Positions 52,276-62,705 of a stretch of DNA of 64,000 nt are shown here, piece by piece. Below the pieces are notes generated by a model that had not been told where the DNA came from, did not search any database, and was given only the letters and a program-made list of their open reading frames with translations. This stretch comes from CAZNPU01 sp964575335 (GTDB lineage: Bacteria > Planctomycetota > Phycisphaerae > Phycisphaerales > SM1A02). The stretch's first letter is position 1. Each line of letters begins with the position of its first letter. The stretch spans positions 62,001 through 126,000 of the forward strand of contig CAZNPU010000003.1 of NCBI GenBank assembly GCA_964575335.1, written 5' to 3'. The translations under genes and the position numbers were made by a program.

Positions 52276-53571
52276 TCACATCCCCAGCAGCATTCGCTCG
52301 GGGTTTTCGATCATGGACTTCACATGCACGAGGAATCCCACCGCTTCGGCTCCGTCCACGATACGGTGGTCGTAGCTGAGCGCGAGGTACATCATCGGCC
52401 GCAGCACGATCTGTCCCGGGTTGCGCGGGTCTTCCACCGGCCGCTTCATGATCTTGTGCATGCCTAGTATGCCCGACTGCGGCGGGTTGAGAATGGGCGT
52501 TGAGTTCAACGAGCCATACACGCCGCCGTTGGAGATCGTGAAGGTGCCGCCGGTCATCTCGTCGATCGAAAGCTTGCCGTCACGGGCGCGAACCGCCAGC
52601 TCTTTGATGGCCAACTCGATGTCGGCGAAGGACATCAGTTCGGCGTTGCGCACGACGGGAACAACCAGGCCTCTTTCGGTGCCGACGGCGACGGAGATAT
52701 CGCAGAAATCGTGGTATTCGATCTCGTCGCCCACGATATATGCGTTGACCCGCGGGTAGCGCTGCAGGGCTGAGACGCATGCCTTGACGAAGAAGCTCAT
52801 GAAGCCCAGCCCAATGCCGTGACGCTTCTCGAACTCGTCCTTGTACAGCGATCGAAGGCGCATGACCTCGGTCATGTCGCATTCGTTGAAGGTGGTGAGC
52901 ATCGCTGCGGTGTGCTGGGCCTGCACAAGTCGCTCAGCAATGCGCTGGCGAAGCTTGGACATTTTCTCACGCCGGACGCCGCGCTGTCCCGGTCCGGAGA
53001 TCGAGACAACATTGCTCGCAGCCGGCGCAAGCGATTTGCCCGGCTCGGGTTTGGCTGGAGCCGCAGCCGGTGCGGTGCGGGTTGCCGCCGCCAGGACATC
53101 GGATTTGGTGATGCGGCCGGAGGGGCCTGTGCCCTGGATGCGTGCCAGATCAACGCCGCGTTCTGCTGCGATTTTCCTCGCCACCGAGGTTGCGCGGGCG
53201 TTGTCTTCGCTCGGCGCTGCCGCTTCTGTTGCTGCTTCCACCACTGCTGCGGCGCGGCCGGGGCCATCAGCAGCAGCGGATGCGGGCGCAGGGGCCGCAC
53301 CTGCATCGGCTGCCGGTTTTTCCTTCGGCGGCGCGGCCGTGGGATCGATTGACCCGATCACATCACCAACCTTCATCTCAGCGCCGGACTCAGCGGTAAT
53401 GCTGAGCAGGCCGCTTTCCGGGGCTGGCACTTCCAGCGTCACCTTGTCCGACTCGATCTCCACCAGCGGCTCGTCCTTGTTCACCCAATCGCCGCTTTGT
53501 TTGTGCCACGTACCTAACGTAACTTCGGTAACGGATTCGCCGGGACTTGGGATGGTGATTTCAACAGACAT
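52276..53571 (-). CDS. sucB: Dihydrolipoyl succinyltransferase (E2 of 2-oxoglutarate dehydrogenase)
   Basis: A 431-residue E2. Lipoyl domain 1-78 with the lipoylated Lys43 in [10 protein letters not shown]; Ala/Pro-rich linker; subunit-binding domain near 128-165 ([14 protein letters not shown]); catalytic domain with H-R-I-V-D-G near 404-409. G-T-W-H-K-Q-S-G-D in the lipoyl domain fits SucB rather than AceF. Follows sucA by 139 bases on the same strand; the E3 (lpd) is not in view. Confidence 0.95.
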   Translation of the reverse strand: MSVEITIPSPGESVTEVTLGTWHKQSGDWVNKDEPLVEIESDKVTLEVPAPESGLLSITAESGAEMKVGDVIGSIDPTAAPPKEKPAADAGAAPAPASAAADGPGRAAAVVEAATEAAAPSEDNARATSVARKIAAERGVDLARIQGTGPSGRITKSDVLAAATRTAPAAAPAKPEPGKSLAPAASNVVSISGPGQRGVRREKMSKLRQRIAERLVQAQHTAAMLTTFNECDMTEVMRLRSLYKDEFEKRHGIGLGFMSFFVKACVSALQRYPRVNAYIVGDEIEYHDFCDISVAVGTERGLVVPVVRNAELMSFADIELAIKELAVRARDGKLSIDEMTGGTFTISNGGVYGSLNSTPILNPPQSGILGMHKIMKRPVEDPRNPGQIVLRPMMYLALSYDHRIVDGAEAVGFLVHVKSMIENPERMLLGM

Positions 53572-53710
53572 GATCGTGACACGCTGTGGGGACTATGGAT
53601 TGAAAGCTGACAATGCCAGACGGTTGGCAAGGGCCAACAAGCATAGAAAGAGTGCGGGCAAATGGGAAACCTGCTGGAGAACAATGATTGCAGCAACGCG
53701 CCGGTTACGG

Positions 53711-56581
53711 CTACGCCGACCGCTCACCGACCGGCGCCGGTCGAGACGTAGCTGGCGACTTCTGGCCGGCAGATTTGGCGTTTTTCGTGCCGTTCGCTTC
53801 GCTTGTCAGTCCAAGTGCCTCAATCAGAATCTTGTTCTGCTCCTGCTTGTGCATTTTTTCGGATGCCACAGCAGGCGTCGGCCGCATTTCGCGTCCGATA
53901 TACGGCGGATCAAGGTTGAGGCGCTCGCGAAGCAGTGCCTGCACGAACCGGTACGCGCCCATGTTCTTGGGCTCTTCCTGCACCCAGATGAATTCATCGG
54001 CTTTGGTGTATCGCTTGAGAACCTCAGCGATCCGGGATTCGGGGAACGGATAAAGCTGTTCGATTCGAATCACTGCCACATCATCGCGATTGGTTTCCTT
54101 GCGATGCATGACCAGGTCGTAGTACACCTTGCCCGTGCACAGCAGCACGCGCTTGATTTTTTCGGGCTTGGTGATGCTCGGATCATCCAGCACGCGATGG
54201 AAGCGGTCGTTGGTCAATTCCTCAACAGTGCTGACGGCCAGCGGGTGGCGCAGCAGGCTCTTGGGACTCATGACGATCAGCGGCTTGCGGAAGTTGCGCT
54301 TCATCTGCCGGCGCAGGAGGTGGAAGATCTGTGCCGGCGTGGTGGGGTATACCACCTGAATATTGTTGTCGGCACACAATTGCAGGAACCGCTCCAGTCT
54401 TGCGGAGGAGTGTTCCGGTCCCTGGCCTTCGTACCCGTGGGGGAGCAAGCACACCAGGCCGCTGTGCCGCTGCCACTTTGCTTCCGCCGAGGCGATGAAC
54501 TGGTCGAAGAAGACCTGCGCACCGTTGGCAAAGTCGCCGAACTGCGCTTCCCAGATAATCAGCATGCGCGGGTCAGCCAGCGAGTAGCCGTACTCAAATC
54601 CCAGCACGCCGTTTTCAGTCAGCGGGCTGTTGTGAATGCAGAAACGAGCCTGGTCGGGACTGATATGGTTCAGGGCAACGTACTCGTCGCCTGTCACCTG
54701 ATCGATGATGACTGCATGACGATGGCTGAATGTGCCGCGCTCGACGTCTTGCCCGGTCAGGCGCACCGCGTGGCCTTCCAGCAGCAGCGTTCCGTACGCC
54801 AGCATTTCAGCAGTGCCCCAGTCGAGCTTGTTGTTGCTCTGGATCGACTCGCGGCGATTCCGCAGCAGCTTGGTAATGTTGCGGTGGGGCGAGAAGCCTT
54901 CGGGCATTGTTCCCAGCGCATTGGCAACCTGCTCCAGCATCGCCTTGGGCACAGCGGTGTCCACCGGCGCCGGATTGTATTTTTCGGTCAGTCCCACCCA
55001 CTGGAATCGGAACGGATCAATGATCGGATCGACCGGCTGCTTTTTGGAGCGAGTCTGCGCAGTATCCATCTCGTTGCGCAGATCGTCGTAAAGCTTCTGG
55101 AACTCTGACTCACTGATGATGCCTTCGTCGATCAGTTGCCGGGCGTACTTTTGCAGCACCGGCGTATGTTCGCGAATGCGCTTGTACATCAGCGGCTGGG
55201 TGTAGGTGGGATCGTCACCTTCGTTATGGCCGTATTTGCGGTAGCACCACAGATCGATGACGACATCGGTCTTGAAGGTCTGTCGCCATGCCAGGGCAAG
55301 CTGTGCGATGAACACTGCTGCTTCGGGGTCGTCGCCGTTGACGTGGAAAATAGGGGCGTCGACGATCTTGGCAACGTCAGTGCAGTACTTGCCGCTGAAC
55401 GTGTCGGACGGATTCGTGGTGAAGCCGACCTGGTTATTGATCACGATGTGGATGGCCCCACCGACGGTATAGCCGGTGAGGTTCATCATGTTGAAGCATT
55501 CAGCGACAATGCCCTGGCCGGGGAATGCAGCGTCGCCGTGAATGAGAATCGGCACAACCTGCTTGCGCTCGGTGTCATCCCTGAGCCGCTGTTTGGCGCG
55601 TGTTCGCCCAAGCTGAACGCTGTGGCCGAACTCCAGGTGCGAAGGGTTGGCGCCCAGGCTCAAGTGAACGATTTCGCCGCTTGAGGTGGTCAGGTCGGTG
55701 GAATACCCACGGTGGTATTTCACATCGCCGCCGCCTTCCAGGTAATCCTCGACCCACGCTTCTTCGAATTCGGTGAAGATCTGGTCATAGGTTTTTTGCA
55801 GGATGTTGACCAGCACGTTCAGCCGGCCGCGATGCGCCATGCTGAGGACGAACTCCTTGATCCCATAAAGGGGGCCGGAGTCGGTGATTTCACTGAGAAT
55901 GGGGATGAGCGTTTCGCCGCCCTCCAGGCCGAAGCGCTTTTTGCCTTTGTACCGGATGTCGAGGAAGTTCTCAAAGCCGTCGGCTTCGATGAGATCGCGC
56001 AACACGCGCATTTTCTGCTTCCGAGTGAACTTCGGCTTGTTGCGGACCGGCTCCATGCGCTCCTGCAGCCAGCGGCGCTTGGCCTTGTCCTGAATGTGCA
56101 TGTATTCCACGCCCACCCGCCGGCAGTAAGTCTCCTCCAGCGCCGCGATGATGTCCCGCAGCCGCGAGGGATTCGGCAGCGGGAACATGGCAGGATTGAA
56201 GTACCGGTCAAGGTCGGCTTCGGTCAGGCCGAACGACGCAAGCGTGAGGTCTTCCGGAAACGGCCTTCGCGTGCCGAGTGGGTCAAGGTCGGCTGCGAAA
56301 TGGCCGATGTCGCGATATTCGTAGATGAGCTGCTCGACCTTGCTCTGCTTGGTCAAAGCCTCTGTATCGACTGCAGACGCTGCGGCCCCGGCCTCAACTG
56401 TCTCGCTGGTAATTGAGGGCCGATAGCCAAGCTCAAAACCTTGGAAAAACCGTTGCCAGTCCGGCGTAACCGAATCGGGGTCGGTCAACCACTGCTGATA
56501 CATCGAATCAACGTACTCGCCACTCCATCCGTTCACAGAGTGGTCGGCCAAGTCCGGGGTAGCCGACATGTCCGGGGTCAT
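53711..56581 (-). CDS. sucA: 2-oxoglutarate dehydrogenase E1 component
   Basis: A 956-residue thiamine-diphosphate enzyme of the TCA cycle that decarboxylates 2-oxoglutarate and passes succinyl to SucB. Opens with the SucA-type N-terminus (S-V-N-G-W-S-G-E-Y-V-D-S-M-Y-Q-Q-W) and contains G-M-A-H-R-G-R-L-type (L-S-M-A-H-R-G-R-L-N-V-L), H-G-D-A-A-F-P-G-Q-G, and the C-terminal W-V-Q-E-E-P-K-N-M-G-A-Y. Length close to the E. coli enzyme (933). With sucB it shows an oxidative TCA cycle. Confidence 0.96.
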   Translation of the reverse strand: MTPDMSATPDLADHSVNGWSGEYVDSMYQQWLTDPDSVTPDWQRFFQGFELGYRPSITSETVEAGAAASAVDTEALTKQSKVEQLIYEYRDIGHFAADLDPLGTRRPFPEDLTLASFGLTEADLDRYFNPAMFPLPNPSRLRDIIAALEETYCRRVGVEYMHIQDKAKRRWLQERMEPVRNKPKFTRKQKMRVLRDLIEADGFENFLDIRYKGKKRFGLEGGETLIPILSEITDSGPLYGIKEFVLSMAHRGRLNVLVNILQKTYDQIFTEFEEAWVEDYLEGGGDVKYHRGYSTDLTTSSGEIVHLSLGANPSHLEFGHSVQLGRTRAKQRLRDDTERKQVVPILIHGDAAFPGQGIVAECFNMMNLTGYTVGGAIHIVINNQVGFTTNPSDTFSGKYCTDVAKIVDAPIFHVNGDDPEAAVFIAQLALAWRQTFKTDVVIDLWCYRKYGHNEGDDPTYTQPLMYKRIREHTPVLQKYARQLIDEGIISESEFQKLYDDLRNEMDTAQTRSKKQPVDPIIDPFRFQWVGLTEKYNPAPVDTAVPKAMLEQVANALGTMPEGFSPHRNITKLLRNRRESIQSNNKLDWGTAEMLAYGTLLLEGHAVRLTGQDVERGTFSHRHAVIIDQVTGDEYVALNHISPDQARFCIHNSPLTENGVLGFEYGYSLADPRMLIIWEAQFGDFANGAQVFFDQFIASAEAKWQRHSGLVCLLPHGYEGQGPEHSSARLERFLQLCADNNIQVVYPTTPAQIFHLLRRQMKRNFRKPLIVMSPKSLLRHPLAVSTVEELTNDRFHRVLDDPSITKPEKIKRVLLCTGKVYYDLVMHRKETNRDDVAVIRIEQLYPFPESRIAEVLKRYTKADEFIWVQEEPKNMGAYRFVQALLRERLNLDPPYIGREMRPTPAVASEKMHKQEQNKILIEALGLTSEANGTKNAKSAGQKSPATSRPAPVGERSA

Positions 56582-56969
56582 CGGGAACAGTCCACCTTAC
56601 AAAAGTTGATGAACAGCCTGCGGCAACCGCCGAGGCTGGTTGAAAAGCCAATTGGAAGCCAGACCAACCATTCTAGCGTTGCTGTTGGTCTTTTGATCGC
56701 CGTAGCGCTTGAGAATGCTCGAGTAAGAATACATCTATGTGTCCAAATCCGGGGTGAGCCGGATGGGGACGTCTCGTGAGTAGATCGGCTGCTTTGACAG
56801 AGCTCTTAGCCGGATTTTCTCGTAGAGCGGCTGCCAACATCCCAAGCCGGTGATCACAACGGATTGCGGTTTGGCATTGTAGCCCGCTCGCAGCCCCAGC
56901 GTCTGGAAATGGGAGCATTTCAAGGCGCCGGAAATGTTCGTGTTCGATCAGGGCAGCCGCCCCGATTGA
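56582..56969. other. Intergenic, nothing recognised
   Basis: About 390 bases between the sucA start and the DUF4442 gene's stop, both minus strand. Short open frames here lack ribosome sites and family features. The sucA promoter should be in the left part. Confidence 0.5.
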
Positions 56970-57572
56970 TCACCCCTCGCGTCGCCGCAATTGGCGTTGT
57001 CGCATCATCGCTTTGGGCATGCAGTGGAAGATGATTTCACACCGGCCGACGCGAAGCTCCTTGCCGCGTTTTTTCAACTGCTGGCGGACTTCCAACTCCA
57101 GCTTAACGTTGAACTCGCCGCCGTTGGCGATCTTCTCCTGCACGTCTTCACTGTTGACGATGTGGTACACCGCGGGACCGAGGCACGGCCGCAGGAAGCG
57201 ATACTTCATCTCCTTGCACACAACCGTGTAGTCGCTGCCGCACTGCGAGAACAGGTACATGCCCGCAGCGACTTCCGAGTTGCCCAGCAGGGCCGCTCCA
57301 GCCATGGCGTTGTACCAGTTGCGGTTGATGCGCTTGAACGGCAAGACTGCGGTAAAGCGTGTGGAGTCCAGACGCTTCATCGTGATGCCCGAACGAAACG
57401 CGTAGGGCAGCCAGATGAGCGAACAGACCTTGTGCCAGAAGTTGTTTCGGGTGCTGAGCCGGCTCACGAAAGCTTCGAGCCGCTGAAACAGCGTCAAAGC
57501 GCCCGGGTCGTACCGGCGGGCTGGAAGGCTCGATGCCTTGGTCAAATTGTGATCAACCTTCGCAGAGGTCAA
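56970..57572 (-). CDS. DUF4442 hotdog-fold protein
   Basis: A 200-residue protein of the thioesterase-related DUF4442 family. Key stretch N-R-N-W-Y-N-A-M-A-G-A-A-L-L-G-N-S-E-V corresponds to the conserved helix of the hotdog fold; preceded by F-T-A-V-L-P-F-K-R and followed by K-Y-R-F-L-R-P. No membrane helix or signal. Members probably handle acyl-CoA or acyl-ACP; no catalytic proof. Solitary gene, divergent from the isomerase. Confidence 0.82.
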   Translation of the reverse strand: MTSAKVDHNLTKASSLPARRYDPGALTLFQRLEAFVSRLSTRNNFWHKVCSLIWLPYAFRSGITMKRLDSTRFTAVLPFKRINRNWYNAMAGAALLGNSEVAAGMYLFSQCGSDYTVVCKEMKYRFLRPCLGPAVYHIVNSEDVQEKIANGGEFNVKLELEVRQQLKKRGKELRVGRCEIIFHCMPKAMMRQRQLRRREG

Positions 57573-57825
57573 TGCGTGCGAACCCTTCTAGGTGAAAACG
57601 CTGATCGCTGAAATGGCAGAACCTGTAGCCCCACTTGGAATCCCCCCAAGAACCCCTCCCAGAAATCCCCCTGGAACCCCCGCGTCACACCATCACCGGC
57701 AACCGACTATGCTAAGCGGAAGCGGCGTGGTATTCCAGCGCATCATCGGGGTTTACAGCGTTTGAATTTCTGCTTGCATCATCATTGACCATTATCGGCA
57801 CATCGGCCGCACTCAACCTTACGGC

Positions 57826-58713
57826 ATGACCAAATCGCAGCTTCAAAAAAACGCCACACACGACCACCGCACAACGTCATCGTCATCCGGCTCCTGCATC
57901 GGCGTATGCAGTTGGAGCCTGCAGCCGCGTGACCCACAGCACCTGCTCGACAGCGTTCGCCGCCTTGATGTGCATGGCGTTCAGATCGCGCTGAGCCCGG
58001 TTGTGAACGATCCGGAAACATGGGCCGGTGCAGTCGACCTGCTTCGCGGCGCAGGCGTGAGCATCCTCAGCGGCATGATGGCGACGGCGGGCGAGGATTA
58101 CTCAACCCTCGAGTCGATTGCCCGCACGGGCGGCGTGCGGCCGGACCATACCTGGGAAGCGAATCGCCAGCACGCTCTGGCGGTGGCCGAACTGGCAGCC
58201 GCCAGCGGCATCGAACTCGTGACCTTCCATGCGGGCTTTATTCCCGAAGCAGCCGATGATCCCGAGCGGCCGGTCTTGCTCGATCGCCTGCGCTGGATCG
58301 CTGATGCGTTTGCTGAGCGCGGTCTCCGTCTGGGCTTTGAAACCGGCCAGGAAACTGCCGAAACGCTGGAGCAGGCGCTTGCGGAACTCAATCGCGCCAA
58401 TGTCGGGGTGAATTTCGATCCGGCCAACATGATTCTCTACGGCAAGGGCGATCCTGTGGATGCGCTGCGACGCCTGTTGCCGCACATCGTTCAGATTCAT
58501 GTGAAGGATGCTGTACCGGCGACAACGGAAGGCCAATGGGGCGTTGAAGTGCCTGTCGGAGAGGGCGCTGTTGATTGGGACGCGTTTCTTGAAGCGGCAA
58601 CGAAGATTCGACCGGCAGTGAATTTTGTCATCGAGCGCGAAGCCGGCTCATCGCGCGAAGCGGACATCATCGCTGCACGCACCAGGATTGCTGCTTATCT
58701 CAATCGGCTGTAG
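57826..58713 (+). CDS. Sugar phosphate isomerase/epimerase family (AP endonuclease 2-like TIM barrel)
   Basis: A 295-residue xylose-isomerase-like TIM barrel. I-G-V-C-S-W-S-L at the first strand, V-T-F-H-A-G-F-I-P, L-G-F-E-T-G-Q-E, V-N-F-D-P-A-N-M-I-L-Y and I-H-V-K-D-A supply the usual metal-binding His/Glu/Asp residues; F-V-I-E-R-E gives the last Glu. The ATG at 57826 starts a polar leader (about 30 residues) before the barrel; a later start is possible. Planctomycetes have many paralogues; substrate unknown. Confidence 0.85.
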   Translation: MTKSQLQKNATHDHRTTSSSSGSCIGVCSWSLQPRDPQHLLDSVRRLDVHGVQIALSPVVNDPETWAGAVDLLRGAGVSILSGMMATAGEDYSTLESIARTGGVRPDHTWEANRQHALAVAELAAASGIELVTFHAGFIPEAADDPERPVLLDRLRWIADAFAERGLRLGFETGQETAETLEQALAELNRANVGVNFDPANMILYGKGDPVDALRRLLPHIVQIHVKDAVPATTEGQWGVEVPVGEGAVDWDAFLEAATKIRPAVNFVIEREAGSSREADIIAARTRIAAYLNRL

Positions 58714-58848
58714 CCATCAGAAGTTGCCAGGACGCCTGTGGGGCGCTTTTCGCTGCAGCTTTCACCGGCGGACAGCAGCAGGCAAGCAGCATGAGGTCGT
58801 GATTTGTGTTGCACACGAACCGCTCCGGCTTGCAGTACGATCCACTTC

Positions 58849-60639
58849 ATGGTGAACAAATACGTGCAGCGATTTGTCGCAACGGCTGCACTGGCTGCGA
58901 TGTTGACAGGCAGTGCGATGATGCAGGTCGGATGTGCAGCGCGAGTTGCGGTAACGCATCAGGCAGTAGGCGAAAACGCAGCGCTACATGAGCCGGTTTA
59001 TCGCCACGCAGCTGTGGCGGCCGATCATCCCGTTGCTTCGCAGGCGGGGCTTGAGATTCTGCGACAAGGCGGCAACGCGGTTGATGCCGCGGTGGCGACG
59101 AGCTTTTGTCTTTCGGTCGTGCGGCCGTACTCTTGCGGCATCGGCGGCGGGGGATTTATGGTCATCGTCATGCCCGCACGGGATGGCAAGGCTGCCCGCA
59201 CCGTTGCGATCAATTATCGCGAAACAGCTCCGGCAGCCATCGGGCCAGAGTATTTCGCTTCTCTTGACGATTCCACCACCAGCCGCGTTGGCCCGCACGC
59301 AGTGGGAGTGCCGGGTACGGTTGCCGGCCTGTGTCATGCGCTGGAGCGATACGGCAGGCTCAGTCTGCCCGAAGTGCTCGCGCCAGCGATACGCGCTGCA
59401 GAGACCGGGTTTCCTGTTGATGCGAATTTCATCAAGGCGGTCAATGAGTTTCAGGATGCGCTTTCGCGCAAACCGCAGCTGCGCACCTTGGCTGACCCGT
59501 TGCTGCAACAATTCACGGCAGAGCGTCCGCTTCAGCCGGGCGATATCGTGAAGAACCCTCGCCAGGCTGAGGCGTTGCGATTGATCGCAGCGCATGGCCC
59601 GCAGGCGTTCTATCAAGGCGAGATCGCACAGGCGGTTGTGTCAACGATCAACAGCCTTGGCGGTCCGATGACGCTGGATGACCTCCGCAGTTTCAATGTG
59701 GTTGAAACCGCGCCGCTGACAGGAGAGTTCCAGGGATATCAGATTGTCGCCATGCCGCTGCCCAGCAGTGGCGGTGTTGCGATGCAGCAGGTCTTCGGGA
59801 TTCTCGAGTCGCATGCCAACGTGCTTCGCCGCACGCAGCACAACGATCCGTCGTACATCCACCTTGTGACGGAGGCGATGAAACACGCCTTTGCCGATCG
59901 CGCGGAATGGCTTGCTGATCCAGCATTTGTTGCTGTGCCGATTGAGCAGTTGTGTGATCCGGCATACCACGCGCGGCTGGCGAATCGCATCGAGCCTGAT
60001 TGCACGCATGAACCGTTTCAATACGGCTCAATTGTGACCGCTGATCAGCCGTTGCCGCTCGATGGCGGCACGAGCCACTTTTCCATCATTGACGCTGACG
60101 GCATGGCGGTGGCGTGTACGGAGACAATCAACCTCAGCTTCGGCTCGCTTGTGGTTGTGCCCGAATTCGGATTTGCGCTCAACAACGAGATGGACGACTT
60201 TACCACCCAGCCGGGCGAACCCAACGCCTTTGGTCTGCGGCAGTCGATTCGCAATCTTCCTGAACCCGGCAAGCGGCCGCTGAGTAGCATGTCGCCCACC
60301 ATTGTCATGCGGGATGGGCAGGTTGTGCTGGTCGCGGGCGGGTCGGGCGGTCCTCGCATTATCACCGCAACGACGCAGTGCATTTTGAACTGCCTGCTGT
60401 TTGACATGACGCCTCAGGAAGCAGTCGCTGCACCGCGCTTTCATCATCAGTGGCTGCCGAACGTGCTGCAGTTTGAAGAATCGTGGAATGACCGCGCAGC
60501 GATCGAGGCGATGTCAGAGCGCGGCCACGCGACCGGCAGCCTCAGCGGTGAAGCAGCGGTGCAAGTGATTCGCGTGACCGACGACGGCATTCGCGCTGCG
60601 AGCGACCCGAGAAAAGGCGGTGCGCCGGCGGGGTATTGA
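58849..60639 (+). CDS. ggt: Gamma-glutamyltransferase (glutathione hydrolase), lipoprotein-like
   Basis: A 596-residue Ntn-hydrolase precursor from ATG 58849. N-terminal signal with M-M-Q-V-G-C, a possible lipobox, so it acts in the periplasm. Typical L-R-Q-G-G-N-A-V-D-A-A-V-A and G-I-G-G-G-G-F; autocleavage/nucleophile Thr408 in D-G-G-T-S-H-F-S; later P-L-S-S-M-S-P-T-I and G-G-S-G-G. Releases glutamate from glutathione and gamma-glutamyl compounds. Its stop is only 15 bases from the stop of the convergent symporter gene. Confidence 0.94.
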   Translation: MVNKYVQRFVATAALAAMLTGSAMMQVGCAARVAVTHQAVGENAALHEPVYRHAAVAADHPVASQAGLEILRQGGNAVDAAVATSFCLSVVRPYSCGIGGGGFMVIVMPARDGKAARTVAINYRETAPAAIGPEYFASLDDSTTSRVGPHAVGVPGTVAGLCHALERYGRLSLPEVLAPAIRAAETGFPVDANFIKAVNEFQDALSRKPQLRTLADPLLQQFTAERPLQPGDIVKNPRQAEALRLIAAHGPQAFYQGEIAQAVVSTINSLGGPMTLDDLRSFNVVETAPLTGEFQGYQIVAMPLPSSGGVAMQQVFGILESHANVLRRTQHNDPSYIHLVTEAMKHAFADRAEWLADPAFVAVPIEQLCDPAYHARLANRIEPDCTHEPFQYGSIVTADQPLPLDGGTSHFSIIDADGMAVACTETINLSFGSLVVVPEFGFALNNEMDDFTTQPGEPNAFGLRQSIRNLPEPGKRPLSSMSPTIVMRDGQVVLVAGGSGGPRIITATTQCILNCLLFDMTPQEAVAAPRFHHQWLPNVLQFEESWNDRAAIEAMSERGHATGSLSGEAAVQVIRVTDDGIRAASDPRKGGAPAGY

Positions 60640-60654
60640 GCGATGGACATCTCA

Positions 60655-62256
60655 TTATTGAGGTTGCTGTGTGTGGCGCGGCGGAATTGCGCAGACCACA
60701 AAGCTCAAAACCGATGCGATCACCAGCCGCCACTCAAATGTGAGATTGGGAACTGAAGTCAGCTTCAGCAGCGAGGCCCATCGTTCAACAGCCCACGGCT
60801 CCATGAGCAGAACCGTGGAGAATCCCACAAGCATTGCTGCGATCGCGCTTTTCGCATTGCCCCGATTGGTGAAAAGCACAGTGGAAAACACGCCCAGCAG
60901 GCCGCTGTAGGCAAAGGTCATGACGCGCAGAGCGAACTGGATCAGTGTCTCGTTGCTTGATTGATTCCAGACAATGCACAGACAGGCGAAACCCGACAGC
61001 ATGACCGCCCAGAACGCGGAGGCCCAGCGCCCGACGCGGCGCTCCGCGACGTCGCCCGGCAGCGCTTCGCGATCCCGCCTTGCGCGCCAGGGACGGTAAA
61101 AGTCCGCCACCGTGGTCGAGGCCATCGCATTAAGCGTGGAATCAAGACTGCTCATCGCCGCGGCGAACAGGCCGGCCATCATCAAGCCGCGCACGCCCGG
61201 ATGCAGTTCGCGCAGAATGAACTGAAGAAACACCAGCTTGCTGTCGTCAATCTCATAGCCCGGCGATGCAGCTCCCATGATCTCCGGTTGCTGGTAATAA
61301 ATAAAAAGCAGCAGCCCCATGGCGAGAAAAAGAAAAACCACCGGCAAGCCGATCAGCGTGGCGAGGATGACCGACCAGCTTCCCCTGACGGCTGAGTGGC
61401 AGGTGAGCATGCGCTGGGTGAGATCCTGATCGGCGCCGTAGGCAGCAACCATCAAAAACGTGAATCCCGTCAGGGCGGTCCAGAAGGTGTATTTCTGTGA
61501 AGGATCAAACGAAAAATCAATGAGGCGCAGCTTGCTGCCGCCTGAATCAAGCTGCGCATTGTGCAGCGTGGCGGCGATTTCGCTTGCGCTGAGTGGAATC
61601 CGGTTCCAGATGACGTACAGCGCGAAGATAAGGCAGGAAATGTAGACGACGGTCTGCAGCACGTCGGTCCAGATGACTGCGCGGATACCGCCGGTGATGG
61701 AATACAGCGTGGCGATAGTGGCGACGATGGCGATCGCCAGCACGAGGTGCCTGGGCTGCGTGCTGTTGAAGGCCACCAGCGCAAAGGGAATCGCAACGAT
61801 GTACAGCCGGGCGCCGCTGGCGAACACGCGGCCGATCATGAACATGCCGCTGGCGGCCCGCTGCGCCGTGGGGCTGACCTCATGGCCGATGAGTTCGTAC
61901 ACGCTGGTGACGCCGCGGCGGTAGTAGGCGGGCAGAAACATCGTTGCGACGATGACCGCAGCGAGGACCGAGCCGATGTTGGTTGAGAGATAGGTGAGAT
62001 TGCCTGCGTAGGCTTCCTGCGGTCCGCCGAGAAACGTGGCTGTCGACTGGGCTGTTGCGAGCACGGAAATCGCCACCGCCCACATGGGCATGCTGCGGCT
62101 GGCGAGGAAATAGTCGTTGCTGCCCTGACGCCGCCGCGTCGCCAGCAGGCCGATGATCACCACGATGGCCATGTAGATAGCGAGGATGAGCCAGTCGACC
62201 CAGAGAAAGCCGGGGGGCGGCGGGGTGGCTGATGATGAGGCGGCAGCAAGCAGCAT
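60655..62256 (-). CDS. Sodium/solute symporter (SSS, SLC5 family)
   Basis: A 533-residue transporter with about 13 helices. Signatures: N-D-Y-F-L-A-S-R-S-M-P near residue 47, S-T-A-T-F-L-G-G-P in helix 2, G-G-I-R-A-V-I-W-T-D-V-L-Q in helix 5, and A-M-S-S-L-D-S-T-L-N-A in helix 8 where the SSS family coordinates Na+. Substrate (sugar, amino acid or urea) not evident. Solitary; convergent with ggt. Confidence 0.92.
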   Translation of the reverse strand: MLLAAASSSATPPPPGFLWVDWLILAIYMAIVVIIGLLATRRRQGSNDYFLASRSMPMWAVAISVLATAQSTATFLGGPQEAYAGNLTYLSTNIGSVLAAVIVATMFLPAYYRRGVTSVYELIGHEVSPTAQRAASGMFMIGRVFASGARLYIVAIPFALVAFNSTQPRHLVLAIAIVATIATLYSITGGIRAVIWTDVLQTVVYISCLIFALYVIWNRIPLSASEIAATLHNAQLDSGGSKLRLIDFSFDPSQKYTFWTALTGFTFLMVAAYGADQDLTQRMLTCHSAVRGSWSVILATLIGLPVVFLFLAMGLLLFIYYQQPEIMGAASPGYEIDDSKLVFLQFILRELHPGVRGLMMAGLFAAAMSSLDSTLNAMASTTVADFYRPWRARRDREALPGDVAERRVGRWASAFWAVMLSGFACLCIVWNQSSNETLIQFALRVMTFAYSGLLGVFSTVLFTNRGNAKSAIAAMLVGFSTVLLMEPWAVERWASLLKLTSVPNLTFEWRLVIASVLSFVVCAIPPRHTQQPQ

Positions 62257-62632
62257 GGTGCATCAGTAATCGGTCGAAACTGCGGGAAAAACGCAGGAAT
62301 CACGCGAGGTCGCGGGAGCATGAGGCGTTCTGAAACTGTGGAAAGTAAGCGGCTTCCCGGACAGTGGCGAATGGCTGATTGGTCCGCGATCGTATGATCG
62401 CAGATCAACGCCAAGGCCTGAGGTAAAGGGCGGCGTCTGCGGCCGCTGGCCCGGCGGCATTGCGTACAATGTGCTTTCTGACAAATTGGGACACGTCCCG
62501 GAACCTGCTGCGGGGCACATTGGCATACGTCCATGTCCGCAGCGCACAGGCGGTGTGGCTGGCGTGAAATCGCTTCGCATAGTGATTTTGCCAGCAGCGG
62601 CGGGATGTGCTACGCTTAGTGACTTCCCACGC
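62257..62632. other. Intergenic between symporter gene and tRNA
   Basis: About 375 bases with no supported gene. The right end carries the tRNA promoter; the left end should carry that of the symporter gene. Confidence 0.5.
62588..62616 (+). promoter_or_regulatory. Probable sigma-70 promoter of tRNA-Thr
   Basis: TTGCCA (62588-62593), 17-base spacer, TACGCT (62611-62616), 16 bases before the tRNA. The -35 matches the consensus at 5 of 6 and the -10 at 3 of 6; the spacing is ideal. Confidence 0.45.
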
Positions 62633-62705
62633 GCCACCCTAGCTCAGCTGGTAGAGCGGAGCTTTCGTAAAGCTCAGGTCAGGGGTTCGAGTCCCCTGGG
62701 TGGCT
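62633..62705 (+). tRNA. tRNA-Thr (anticodon CGT)
   Basis: Complete 73-base cloverleaf: acceptor GCCACCC / GGGTGGC with discriminator T, D arm GCTC...GAGC, anticodon stem GAGCT / AGCTC with loop TTCGTAA (CGT, reading ACG), T arm AGGGG-TTCGAGT-CCCCT. No CCA is encoded. A short T-rich run (GTTTTTCT) follows directly. No integrase gene is next to it in the window. Confidence 0.96.

Noticed and set aside
52841..55108. 755-codon plus-strand open frame
   Set aside because: Antisense to sucA and sucB, whose protein identity is certain; long shadow frames are common in this GC-rich DNA.
56673..56923. Two overlapping minus-strand frames of 62-81 codons
   Set aside because: No ribosome site, no hydrophobic or domain pattern, and the frames overlap each other without preference.
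62633..62705. tRNA-Thr as an integration site for a genomic island
   Set aside because: No integrase, no duplicated tRNA 3' end and ordinary metabolic genes on both sides.
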